41,432 nucleotides of DNA from an uncultured Porphyromonadaceae bacterium. GTDB taxonomy: Bacteria; Bacteroidota; Bacteroidia; Bacteroidales; Barnesiellaceae. The notes under the pieces were generated by a model, which was not told where the DNA came from, searched no databases, and was given only the letters and a program-made list of their open reading frames with translations. Position 1 is the first letter of the stretch. Every line of letters begins with the position of its first letter. Of the stretch, positions 32,789 to 40,137 are shown piece by piece. The stretch covers positions 1 to 41,432 of the forward strand of contig UPYI01000022.1 of the NCBI GenBank assembly GCA_900538555.1, given 5' to 3'. The position numbers were made by a program, and so were the translations under genes.

Positions 32789-33623
32789 CTATCAACTTAT
32801 CAGCTACAATTCGCCGGTTTTTTCCGGCATTCACGCGATCGCGATGAATCCGAAACGGTCGGATCATCGCGGATATATGGATCGTATCTATTTCCCGGAC
32901 GAACCGATCCTACGAAACAAGAAAATCCGGTCGGTAATGATTTTCGGCGATTTGGGAGCGAGCAGCGGGGAAGCTCCCGACGGATATTGGATGGATTCGA
33001 CCAAGATCTCGGTAGAATGGAGTTCGGCACACTTGACGCTGTGCGATCAGAACCGGTTCGAGTTCATCAAGTCTATGCCGTGTCTTTATTTCTCGGCATT
33101 CAACCAGATCATCCCGATAGATCGGCAGGTCGATTTGTTGGACAGTTACATCCAGTTGTCCGGAAATTACGATACGGATGAAACCTATCTGTTCCTGTTC
33201 TTTTATGAACAGGATTGCCAATCGTATGAAGCCAAAGCCGCGACGAATATAGATTCGATCGAATTTGCCTTGAATACGGTTAAGGGTGAACGAACCTATT
33301 TGCCGAACTATCCGCCTTTGGAAGATCGACCGATCCGGAATATCTATCTGCAAACATCTTCGTTTGCCGCCGGTGGATCGGTGGAAACTCCGAACGGTTA
33401 CACCGTAGCGGATCTCAATTCCAAGTATATCACGTTGATGTATCGGCGCATGATCCTGTTCTACCGTGTTCCGGCAAGAATGTTCGTCCAATATAACGAA
33501 CAGTTCCGTTTCCGTATGGCGGATTTGCTGGTGACTTTGTCGGATTCTTACGTAGAGACTTCTCCGGCAGATGTAACCTCTGACGGATCAATGGTCTTTT
33601 CTTTCGAGTACAAAAAAAATTAA
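32781..33623 (+). CDS. Beta-rich two-domain virion protein candidate B (paralogue of A)
   Basis: This 280-aa protein overlaps candidate A by 8 bases. The first half ends FNQIIPIDRQVDLLDSYIQL, matching candidate A. The second half begins after YLPNYPP and again is strand-rich (YITLMYRRMILFYRVPARM, SDGSMVFSFEYKKN). Both paralogues end in an aromatic strand (FEYK and FIYE). No membrane segment, enzyme motif or signal peptide is visible. A capsid, penton or spike-base function is inferred from context. Confidence 0.65.
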   Translation: MSNYQLISYNSPVFSGIHAIAMNPKRSDHRGYMDRIYFPDEPILRNKKIRSVMIFGDLGASSGEAPDGYWMDSTKISVEWSSAHLTLCDQNRFEFIKSMPCLYFSAFNQIIPIDRQVDLLDSYIQLSGNYDTDETYLFLFFYEQDCQSYEAKAATNIDSIEFALNTVKGERTYLPNYPPLEDRPIRNIYLQTSSFAAGGSVETPNGYTVADLNSKYITLMYRRMILFYRVPARMFVQYNEQFRFRMADLLVTLSDSYVETSPADVTSDGSMVFSFEYKKN

Positions 33624-33629
33624 AACGCT

Positions 33630-34385
33630 ATGATTAAGGGTTATGAGAATTTAAAGACGGTGATGAAAACGAACCATATCATTTTCTGGAATCTTCGTAA
33701 GGAAGCCGGAAAGGATTCGTTTCTCTTCCAAGCCGACGACCCGGATGAACCGATCGAATCGAAATTCGAGCGGTTCGAAACAGTCCTTTACTCGATCGAG
33801 CCGGGTAAATATTATTTTGACGGTAACGACAAAAAATCAAACAGAGGTTGGTTTAAGGACACTTTTATCTTGCTTGAAAGCGATTTCCGTGATGCGGAAA
33901 CCGGCGACGCGGCAGCCTCCGAACCTATACCTGCTGTCGTCGCCGGTTATAGCCGGGAAGATTTCGAGAGCCGTGTCCGGGAAGCGGTGGAACTGTCGCG
34001 CCTCCAAATGAAAGTAGACCGCCAAAAGGAACTGCTTGACGAAAAAGACAGCTATATAAAAGAGTTGGAAAAGGAACTCGACCAACGCGATAATAACAGC
34101 CCGTTCAACCGGTTTTTAACCCAAATGGAGCCGTTCATCCCGACGATCGCGCAACGCTTCTTTGGCGGAGCTTCGGCAGTAGCAGCTCCCCCTGTTCCCG
34201 ATCCGGTGATTGCCGGTGTTCCGGAACAGCCGGAAGAATCCGATCCTTTGGATCATGTACTGCAAGAAGTTTGCGAAATCTTCGGAACGGACGATCCGGT
34301 TACATTCCTCGCCCGGTTGCTCGAAGTGCTGAAAGCCAATAGAAACTATATACCGATCATCAAATCCCTTGTCTCCAATGAGTAA
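33630..34385 (+). CDS. Coiled-coil late protein
   Basis: This 251-aa protein has an N-terminal beta-rich domain (TNHIIFWNLRKEAGKDSFLF), a coiled coil at about 110-155 (LSRLQMKVDRQKELLDEKDS, YIKELEKELDQRD), a Pro/Ala-rich linker and a C-terminal helical domain. It could be an assembly or scaffold protein. The stop overlaps the next start by 8 bases, which indicates translational coupling. No ATPase motif is present. Confidence 0.72.
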   Translation: MIKGYENLKTVMKTNHIIFWNLRKEAGKDSFLFQADDPDEPIESKFERFETVLYSIEPGKYYFDGNDKKSNRGWFKDTFILLESDFRDAETGDAAASEPIPAVVAGYSREDFESRVREAVELSRLQMKVDRQKELLDEKDSYIKELEKELDQRDNNSPFNRFLTQMEPFIPTIAQRFFGGASAVAAPPVPDPVIAGVPEQPEESDPLDHVLQEVCEIFGTDDPVTFLARLLEVLKANRNYIPIIKSLVSNE

Positions 34386-35229
34386 CGTAACGTTCAACCC
34401 CAACTATCAGAACCGGGCAGCCTATCCGCGTTTCGGAACGATTTCCGTTTACGATAAAAACGGGAATTTCCTTTATGAGACCGACGGTCTTGCCGGGATC
34501 ATGACCGGTTATCAGGACGACCGCAGCGGCTCGATCCCGTGGTTGCAGCTCATACCGGTAGACGGCATCCACCTGTTCGGCTACGTACAGGAGGATAAAG
34601 TGGAATTGCGGATCGCCGAAGAGATAGCCCCCTATAACGCGCAGCTCGTAATCGACGAGTTGATCGAGAACGACAAAAAGACGCTCAACAACTTGCTCGT
34701 CTGTGCCGGTGTTGTCGAAAAATTGGCAAAAGTGCCGGGCGTGAATACGTCAGCTTACGAAGCCAAGATCCGGGAACTCTACATCGACCTGTACAACCGT
34801 AACCACGCGCTCGATAACAATTACCTCATGGAGGACGTTAAAACCGGATCGAGCACTCTTACGGAATATGGCAGCTCGTTAGCGAAGATCGTGAACGGGC
34901 AGGGTGTGGGTATCGTACTTACGGCAACGACCGTTCTTATCATCGTCGTTTCTGCCGTTGTAGCCGGAGGATTGGGAACAGCAGCCTATTATGCGTACCG
35001 TTCTTCGGCTTACCGGTCGGGCAAAGGTCTGAAAGAATCGGCAGCACTCCGCCAAGCTCTGGAAAGCGTATCTCCGGAAGTTGCCGAAGAAATCCGGAAA
35101 GACCTGAACGGACAGTTAGAAAACGCCTATACCGCCGGGATGTCGTCGCACCTGTTGTCTACGGTAAAGATGTTGGGTATCGCCGTCGGTGCTATCTTTT
35201 TATATCGTTTCATCGCTCCAAAATTATAA
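34378..35229 (+). CDS. Late membrane protein with two hydrophobic segments
   Basis: This 283-aa protein has an N-terminal soluble beta domain (FGTISVYDKNGNFLYETDG) and a helical middle. A long hydrophobic segment lies near 178-200 (VLTATTVLIIVVSAVVAGG) and a second at the C-terminus (MLGIAVGAIFLYRFIAP). I chose ATG 34378, which overlaps the previous stop, over an upstream TTG. Together with its neighbours it suggests a virion membrane beneath or within the shell. No family is recognised. Confidence 0.72.
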   Translation: MSNVTFNPNYQNRAAYPRFGTISVYDKNGNFLYETDGLAGIMTGYQDDRSGSIPWLQLIPVDGIHLFGYVQEDKVELRIAEEIAPYNAQLVIDELIENDKKTLNNLLVCAGVVEKLAKVPGVNTSAYEAKIRELYIDLYNRNHALDNNYLMEDVKTGSSTLTEYGSSLAKIVNGQGVGIVLTATTVLIIVVSAVVAGGLGTAAYYAYRSSAYRSGKGLKESAALRQALESVSPEVAEEIRKDLNGQLENAYTAGMSSHLLSTVKMLGIAVGAIFLYRFIAPKL

Positions 35230-35232
35230 GCT

Positions 35233-36477
35233 ATGGGTAGTCGTGAATTATTGGATTTGTCCCTCGATGAAATGACCGAGTTAAGGCAAGCGGGAAAGGT
35301 GACGAAAGTCGAGATTCCCGGATCTCCATTCGATGGAATGAGACTACTCGATGTGAACGGAAAGGAATACAACCGTATGAAAAAAGCCGTGAGCGACTTC
35401 TACGCGAATTTCTCTCCGGAACATGTGTTCAATGTTACCCGGATGATCGAAGCGGAAACAGAAGATGATATGAAAGGGAAAGGGCAGTTCGATACGGTTT
35501 TCAACTTCTCTCTGAACACGGCAGAATCTGTTCCGGAACTAACGCCGAACATGCTTACCGTGGACGACTTCGGGATTCGCGGTGCAGCCGACACGAAACG
35601 GATTGAGGAGAAATATTTGCGCGGCGCGGCAATCGGGTACAGCGAAGCCCTCAATGGCTTGTCAGCAACCTACCGCTGTAATTTTATTTCCGTCAAAGCG
35701 CAACCCTATAACGAATCGACTACGATCGCGCATTTCGACCTGAACCAGTCGGAGTACGGTCGGGTTCTGGCGATACCGAACGGCGGCGACAATATGCTGA
35801 AAATACGTCACCGGGTCGAGTTCCGATTAACCGGACAATTCGTCGATAATCTGGACGGTCGTTGGCATCTCGTCGTTCTGAACGGTGTTTACCGGTTGGC
35901 TACGAAGAAACTGGCGAACCGGTATAAAGGAATCCAGTTCAACGATGCGGAGGATCATTCTTTCATATTTAAGTACGGATTTGTCCGGGAGGACTTGATC
36001 TCCGGGCTGGTTGTTCGTCCGGAATGGCAGAGCCGCGAAATATGGATTCCTTATGTAGAAATCGATTTTCCTTTTAGAGGTAAGACCAAGTACTTGGATC
36101 CGATCGCAGTCGGGTACACGCATGAAGCGATCTATGAGACCGGAGGCGAGTTCGAGAAATTCCGTCGCCGGATCTTTGCGGGGAAACAGCAGCCGCAATA
36201 CTTCGACTACGATTACGAATACCGATACAACGCTGAGAACGGCATATCATTTGCGTATATGTTGATTCCGCGTTGGCGGAATTATGAGACCCGGAATATC
36301 GACGTTCCGCTTTATCCGCTGTCAGTACCACGAGTGCAGCCCTATTACAATCACGGGAACACACGCTACATACAGGAGGTATTGAGCGATATTGTCGAAC
36401 CCGAAACGGACGGAAATTCCGGAAAAGTATTAACCTATGCAGCGGCGGCAGCGATCGCCCTGTGGAAATTATTATAA
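35233..36477 (+). CDS. Large late virion-like protein with C-terminal hydrophobic tail
   Basis: This 414-aa protein has a helical N-terminal quarter and a long beta-rich middle (VEFRLTGQFVDNLDGRWHLV, REIWIPYVEIDFPFRGKTKY). It is rich in Tyr/Arg near the end (YFDYDYEYRYNAENG) and finishes with a short hydrophobic tail (VLTYAAAAAIALWKLL) that could insert into a membrane. It lies 3 bases after the membrane protein and 1 base before the lytic transglycosylase. A vertex, packaging-portal or membrane-attached structural protein is possible; no family is recognised and no nucleotide-binding motif is seen. Confidence 0.68.
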   Translation: MGSRELLDLSLDEMTELRQAGKVTKVEIPGSPFDGMRLLDVNGKEYNRMKKAVSDFYANFSPEHVFNVTRMIEAETEDDMKGKGQFDTVFNFSLNTAESVPELTPNMLTVDDFGIRGAADTKRIEEKYLRGAAIGYSEALNGLSATYRCNFISVKAQPYNESTTIAHFDLNQSEYGRVLAIPNGGDNMLKIRHRVEFRLTGQFVDNLDGRWHLVVLNGVYRLATKKLANRYKGIQFNDAEDHSFIFKYGFVREDLISGLVVRPEWQSREIWIPYVEIDFPFRGKTKYLDPIAVGYTHEAIYETGGEFEKFRRRIFAGKQQPQYFDYDYEYRYNAENGISFAYMLIPRWRNYETRNIDVPLYPLSVPRVQPYYNHGNTRYIQEVLSDIVEPETDGNSGKVLTYAAAAAIALWKLL

Positions 36478-36478
36478 T

Positions 36479-37036
36479 ATGACTTACGAAGATTACATAC
36501 CCAATAACCGGGAAACATTCATCGCCCGGACGAAAGAGATCGCCCGAAAGATCGGAGCGAAATATGCCGACTTGATGACGGTGATGTTCATCGAATCGGG
36601 GATGAATCCCCAAGCGGTGAACAAGTATTCCGGAGCTACCGGCTTAATCCAGTTCTTGCCCTCGACTGCCCGATCGTTAGGGACGACAACCGACGACCTG
36701 TTACAGATGTCGAACGTTGAGCAGCTCGATTATGTGGAGAAGTATTTCGCTCCGTATGCCGGTCGGGTGGGTGATCTGGAAGATCTCTATTTCGCGGTGT
36801 TCTTCCCCGCCGCTATGGGAAAGCCTGACGATTATATTTTGCAGACTAAGTCGCAGTCTGCCGAGTTGATCGGACGGCAGAACCCGGTACTCGATACGAA
36901 TAAAGACGGCGTGATCTCCGTCCTCGATGTGAAACAGTATCTCGATACGAAGCGCATCGCGTCGGGCTTATCGCTTCTCATGGTCGCCGGTGTCGTTCTC
37001 ATTTCCGGCTTGGCAATTTACTTAACTCAAAGATGA
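36479..37036 (+). CDS. Membrane-anchored lytic transglycosylase
   Basis: This 185-aa protein has an SLT-type lysozyme-like fold: catalytic Glu in VMFIESGMNPQAVN, then SGATGLIQFLPSTARSLGTT, the canonical GLIQ(F/M) motif. A calcium-loop-like element DTNKDGVISVLDV follows, and a C-terminal transmembrane helix (LLMVAGVVLISGLAIYL) ends the protein. Virion-associated, membrane-anchored muramidases of this kind open peptidoglycan during genome entry in membrane-containing tailless phages such as PRD1. It could also serve at lysis. I chose ATG 36479, overlapping the gene end upstream; a longer frame from 36437 is out of frame with the previous gene. Confidence 0.88.
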   Translation: MTYEDYIPNNRETFIARTKEIARKIGAKYADLMTVMFIESGMNPQAVNKYSGATGLIQFLPSTARSLGTTTDDLLQMSNVEQLDYVEKYFAPYAGRVGDLEDLYFAVFFPAAMGKPDDYILQTKSQSAELIGRQNPVLDTNKDGVISVLDVKQYLDTKRIASGLSLLMVAGVVLISGLAIYLTQR

Positions 37037-37037
37037 T

Positions 37038-37304
37038 ATGGACAAAAAGAAAATCACGGTAAAAACATTCCTGTTCCAAGAGAACGGGACGGTCGATAAG
37101 GAACGGTTTGCATTTATCCAGTTCCGCAATCAAGGCGAAACCCCCGCAACCGTGCAGGGGAACATTTTGCTGCAACCGGGCGAATCGGTACAGATTCCGT
37201 ATATTGAGCCGTATGTTGTCTTTGATCAGACGTTCATTGTCCGGTTTGTCTCACAAAGCGGGAAACGGAATGAAGTGTGCGTGATCGCAGGAGTATTAAT
37301 ATAA
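37038..37304 (+). CDS. Small beta-rich late protein
   Basis: This 88-aa protein is predicted as a small beta-sandwich (FAFIQFRNQGETPATVQGN, ILLQPGESVQIPYIEPYVVF). Such proteins can decorate capsids. It starts 1 base after the transglycosylase stop and lacks signal or membrane segments. No family is recognised. Confidence 0.7.
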   Translation: MDKKKITVKTFLFQENGTVDKERFAFIQFRNQGETPATVQGNILLQPGESVQIPYIEPYVVFDQTFIVRFVSQSGKRNEVCVIAGVLI

Positions 37305-37315
37305 GATTTAATATT

Positions 37316-37636
37316 ATGAAAGAAAATGAAGTTGTAGATCTTTTTGTTGAAAAACTGGAATTAGCCGAAAATGAAGTATATAAATTTATTTTCGGAGAAC
37401 AACGATCTCAGACTGACGAGGAAAATAGATTGTGGTATGATTTGTACGGCGATCTCAAAAATAAGCGTGTCAATACGATCCAAGATCTTATTTTTTACAG
37501 GCTGGTCGCAAGCCGTGATGTAATACAGGATTCATTTCCATACATGACGGTCAAACCGGTTTCCGACAATAACCTGCATATCTGGATCCCGGTATTTAAT
37601 CGCCGGAATGGCTTTATGTTAGCTCCCATTTTATAG
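37316..37636 (+). CDS. Last gene of the late operon, hypothetical
   Basis: This 106-aa protein has an acidic, helical N-terminal half (VDLFVEKLELAENEVYKFIF) and a strand-rich C-terminus (MTVKPVSDNNLHIWIPVF). I chose ATG 37316; a longer in-frame start would overlap the previous gene. Its base use is more AT-rich than the genes before it. It is followed by two terminators facing the minus-strand operon. Confidence 0.7.
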   Translation: MKENEVVDLFVEKLELAENEVYKFIFGEQRSQTDEENRLWYDLYGDLKNKRVNTIQDLIFYRLVASRDVIQDSFPYMTVKPVSDNNLHIWIPVFNRRNGFMLAPIL

Positions 37637-37643
37637 AAAAAAA

Positions 37644-37718
37644 ACGGAACTACAAAAATAGTTCCGTCTTATTGTTTTAGGTTAAGTGATCGCCGGGGAT
37701 TATTTCCCGGCGTTTTTT
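37644..37718. terminator. Double terminator between convergent operons
   Basis: A 9-bp stem ACGGAACTA/TAGTTCCGT (37644-37652 with 37659-37667) is followed by CGCCGGG/CCCGGCG (37691-37697 with 37706-37712) and six T residues (37713-37718). Confidence 0.9.
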
Positions 37719-38097
37719 AATTCAAATCCGATCTTCGAATTTCTTCGGCTTCGATCGCCGCCTGTCTATCCTCCCAGTGTAAATACTCTACATACCATTG
37801 GGCGCAGGGCAACAAAACATGATCGGCTAATTCATCGGATTCAAACTCTCCACCGGCGCAATAATGTAGTGCCAGCACGATCTTCTCTATATTCCCGAAA
37901 ATATTCTCGAACGTATAATCAAGTGTTACGATATTTGGCTTAAATACGATCATTTCCGATTCGTCGAAGATCTCAATGATCGAAGCGGTTTGTGTGTGTA
38001 GAACGACCGTTCGTTCTCGTAAAATGTCGTTTTCTCCGTCAGAACTTAAAAATGCAAACTCTGGCAGTTTAAGTTCCCTTACTTCTGTTTTTGTCAT
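37717..38097 (-). CDS. Hypothetical protein, end of the accessory operon
   Basis: This 126-aa acidic protein, with the pattern RTVVLHTQTASIIEIFDE ... IEKIVLALHYCAGGE ... LLPCAQWYVEYLHW, is unrecognised. Its start overlaps the stop of the HTH gene upstream (ATGA), so the two are coupled, an arrangement often seen for a regulator and its partner protein. No catalytic motif is visible. Confidence 0.7.
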   Translation of the reverse strand: MTKTEVRELKLPEFAFLSSDGENDILRERTVVLHTQTASIIEIFDESEMIVFKPNIVTLDYTFENIFGNIEKIVLALHYCAGGEFESDELADHVLLPCAQWYVEYLHWEDRQAAIEAEEIRRSDLN

Positions 38098-38453
38098 GAT
38101 TGTTCTTCTTTAATAGAGTTCTCGTAAATAAGAGCTTCGATTTCATCGCTTTCAGTCGGTGCTTTCTCCTTGTTCTTTCGCCCGATCCAGTAGCGTATAG
38201 CAAATTCTTTGTGTATATCTTCCGGAAGAGTTCCGGCAATTTCTCCTGCCGGAATCTCGGCAAAAAGTTCGATGTTGATTCCGATCGCATCCATAACCGC
38301 CAATAGTGAATCAATAGTATAGCTCGATCGACCCACCTCGATGTCATTTAACCGGCGAATGTTTATCCCGGTTTTCCGGCAAACTTGATTTTTTGAAATT
38401 CGCATGATCTCTCGGATCATGCGAATTTCTGTTCCTAATTTTTGTTTGTTCAT
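38094..38453 (-). CDS. XRE-family HTH protein of the accessory operon
   Basis: This 119-aa protein has an N-terminal helix-turn-helix (ISKNQVCRKTGINIRRLNDI, about residues 19-38), followed by VGRSSYTIDSLLAVMDAIGI as in XRE domains. An acidic C-terminal extension of about 45 residues follows. It overlaps both neighbours by ATGA. Its 5' coding region contains a perfect 15-bp inverted repeat that would fold in the mRNA. It may be a second lysogeny regulator or the antitoxin-like partner of the gene at 37717. Confidence 0.85.
   Translation of the reverse strand: MNKQKLGTEIRMIREIMRISKNQVCRKTGINIRRLNDIEVGRSSYTIDSLLAVMDAIGINIELFAEIPAGEIAGTLPEDIHKEFAIRYWIGRKNKEKAPTESDEIEALIYENSIKEEQS
38395..38429 (-). 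repeat. Perfect 15-bp inverted repeat inside the HTH gene
   Basis: GAAATTCGCATGATC (38395-38409), a 5-nt loop and its exact reverse complement (38415-38429) encode the residues around EIRMIREIMRIS, starting about 25 nt into the coding region. Confidence 0.93.
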
Positions 38454-38752
38454 CTTAATAAGCTTGGAAGTCCGTTTAAATTAATTCCTCGAATCGTGCT
38501 ATTATCGACCCGCCATTCGATGTTTTCAATCTCTTCGGGCGATTCAGGCATATCCCCTTGCCAATCCCACGGGGTGAACAGAATATCATCGGATTGGTAA
38601 TAGACGAAAGCGACGATCATCTCTTGATCGGGATAACCCAATGTCGCCTGGATGAAATACGTTCCCGGGTCCAACTCGATACAGTCGATGATCTCGACTG
38701 TATTCAGATCTGGCTCAAACGAGAGCCGGTTTTTTAAAAAATCATTATTCAT
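38450..38752 (-). CDS. Hypothetical acidic protein
   Basis: This 100-aa acidic protein contains EIIDCIELDPGTYFIQATLG and FTPWDWQGDMPESPEEIENI. It is co-transcribed with the HTH gene (ATGA overlap). No family is recognised; the composition fits small accessory proteins of Bacteroidales mobile elements. Confidence 0.7.
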   Translation of the reverse strand: MNNDFLKNRLSFEPDLNTVEIIDCIELDPGTYFIQATLGYPDQEMIVAFVYYQSDDILFTPWDWQGDMPESPEEIENIEWRVDNSTIRGINLNGLPSLLR

Positions 38753-38803
38753 TTTGATATTGGTTTAATTAGTCTTAGATAGTTCTGTATTTTCCAAATT
38801 GGA

Positions 38804-39013
38804 TTATAGGTAACAAACAAGCTCTACGAACTCATATGTTTCATCTTTGAGATCCAACCGGTTTATTGTACCGGTAATCGGCGTTTCATCGCTGTAATTG
38901 GAGCGCAGCGTCATTGCGCGCTGGATTGCAGCGTCAAGCGTTGCGAATATTTGAGCATAGAATAGATTTGTCCTGCCAATATAGGCGCGGACTTCGTAAA
39001 TTGTATTATTCAT
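38804..39013 (-). CDS. Small hypothetical protein
   Basis: This 69-aa protein (IYEVRAYIGRTNLFYAQIF, then LDAAIQRAMTLRSNY) has a strand-helix-strand look with an ALDAA-type helix, as in small modulators. ATG 39013 was chosen because the longer frame overlaps the preceding gene's end and reads through its stop region. Confidence 0.68.
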   Translation of the reverse strand: MNNTIYEVRAYIGRTNLFYAQIFATLDAAIQRAMTLRSNYSDETPITGTINRLDLKDETYEFVELVCYL

Positions 39014-39023
39014 ATTTTTCAAA

Positions 39024-39317
39024 TTATACAATATCGGTAAAATATTCATCATCTTCGGGTAGCGTGTTTTCTGCCAATTCGTAGCCGAGGCAGGGGTTGC
39101 GTCTGGGTTCGCCCCAATATGCGCAAAAATATTTAAGGAAATTAGCCTCTGACTCTTTTACGACTATATAGGCGGCTTCTGCTTCCGGCTTATTCGAGCC
39201 GTCAATGTACGCGCTTACTTCTTCATTCTGTTTATCAGCGAGGACGAGAAAGGCGCGGGCTGCATCTATCATCGCTACACGTGTGGCTTCATTATAACCC
39301 AACTCTGTTGTTTCCAT
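39024..39317 (-). CDS. Small hypothetical acidic protein
   Basis: This 97-aa protein is helical at the N-terminus (EATRVAMIDAARAFLVLADK) and ends in an acidic tail (ENTLPEDDEYFTDIV). ATG 39317 follows an A-rich tract directly after the intercistronic hairpin; a longer frame starts inside that hairpin and is less likely. Confidence 0.7.
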   Translation of the reverse strand: METTELGYNEATRVAMIDAARAFLVLADKQNEEVSAYIDGSNKPEAEAAYIVVKESEANFLKYFCAYWGEPRRNPCLGYELAENTLPEDDEYFTDIV

Positions 39318-39334
39318 ACGATTTTTTTTTAATG

Positions 39335-39360
39335 TTCCCCGGTGCTTCGACACCGGGGAA
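39335..39360. promoter_or_regulatory. Intercistronic hairpin in the accessory operon
   Basis: TTCCCCGGTG and CACCGGGGAA form a perfect 10-bp stem with a 6-nt loop, 19 bases before the next start codon on the minus strand. It is followed there by A residues, not U residues, so it is more likely an mRNA processing or stability element than a terminator. Confidence 0.7.
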
Positions 39361-39371
39361 GTGATAAATAC

Positions 39372-39884
39372 TTAATCCTTTTTGATTAGGCCGATTGCGA
39401 ATACCTTACTATCGTGATCCCACCGCATTGTCTCTTCTGCAACTGTCTCGTAATATCGACCGTTGCGGGTGATGACGATTTCGCTGGGCTTGCAGTCGTT
39501 GATCTCGTCGATAATTTCCCGCGCGTCTTCTGACGCGGATATGATCTCGTCGATCGAATCCATGTCAGGGATTATGCTCTTCAACTCGTCCAATACATCG
39601 TCTATATCATTGTACTGGCGGAAGTCGTCGCCGTAATCTTCCGAGGAGATTTTTAGCGGGGTCGGCTGCCACCCGCATTGCTCCCAGAACTGCCACCCGT
39701 AGCGGGTCTTGAACAATTCGATGTCAAACCCGTACTTAGCGGCGATCTCTTCGGCTTGATCGTAGGTTTCGAAGCCGATGATAGCCCCCTGAATGTTTTC
39801 CGGATACCCGTTTCTTCCGGTAGTCGTCTCGATGTACTCTAATCCCTCGCGGTCTGCGATCTCGCACATTAATTCATTTCTCAT
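39372..39884 (-). CDS. Strongly acidic protein, first gene of the accessory operon
   Basis: This 170-aa protein has about 40 Asp/Glu against roughly 18 Lys/Arg. The N-terminal domain (GFETYDQAEEIAAKYGFDIE, then TRYGWQFWEQCG) is followed by a very acidic helical part (NDIDDVLDELKSIIPDMDSI). It is the first gene behind a full-consensus promoter, so it is probably made early and in quantity. Size and charge resemble DNA-mimic antirestriction proteins such as ArdA, but I see no sequence match, so this is a hypothesis. Confidence 0.72.
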   Translation of the reverse strand: MRNELMCEIADREGLEYIETTTGRNGYPENIQGAIIGFETYDQAEEIAAKYGFDIELFKTRYGWQFWEQCGWQPTPLKISSEDYGDDFRQYNDIDDVLDELKSIIPDMDSIDEIISASEDAREIIDEINDCKPSEIVITRNGRYYETVAEETMRWDHDSKVFAIGLIKKD

Positions 39885-39894
39885 ATATTTTTAT

Positions 39895-39915
39895 CCCGGC
39901 TAACCCAGTGCCGGG
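39895..39915 (-). promoter_or_regulatory. 5' leader hairpin of the accessory operon
   Basis: CCCGGC and GCCGGG form a perfect 6-bp stem around a 9-nt loop, between the predicted transcript start (about 39929) and the start codon at 39884. Confidence 0.55.
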
Positions 39916-39935
39916 CGGCTTGATTGATAACGATA

Positions 39936-39967
39936 CAAATGTATGTGTTTTTTTTGACACTGCCAAA
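39936..39967 (-). promoter_or_regulatory. Promoter of the accessory operon
   Basis: On the minus strand TTTG (39967-39964), a 20-nt spacer and TACATTTG (39943-39936) match the consensus fully. The dyad ATACA-AA-TGTAT (39933-39944) covers the -7 box and could bind a regulator. Confidence 0.78.
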
Positions 39968-40016
39968 GAAGTATCAAATATATAACATTTATTAACAAAT
40001 AGATTTTTAGGAAACC

Positions 40017-40047
40017 ATTGCTAAATAGCTGAAAACCACTATATTTG
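40017..40047 (+). promoter_or_regulatory. Promoter of a short RNA
   Basis: ATTG (40017-40020), a 19-nt spacer and TATATTTG (40040-40047) match with one mismatch in the -33 box. It points toward the 3' end of the integrase gene, with no gene before a terminator. Confidence 0.65.
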
Positions 40048-40053
40048 CAGGAC

Positions 40054-40117
40054 TAATTTATAAAAAAAAAGAAAAGATTAGGCGTGCGGTAGATTTACTC
40101 CCACGCCAATTTTTTTT
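40054..40117 (+). ncRNA. Candidate small RNA of about 65 nt
   Basis: The segment starts about 7 nt after a promoter and ends at a stem GGCGTG (40081-40086) / CACGCC (40102-40107) followed, two bases later, by eight T residues (40110-40117). It encodes no plausible peptide. It lies between the divergently arranged accessory operon and the integrase 3' end. Confidence 0.6.
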
Positions 40118-40137
40118 ATAAATATCTGAAAATCAGG

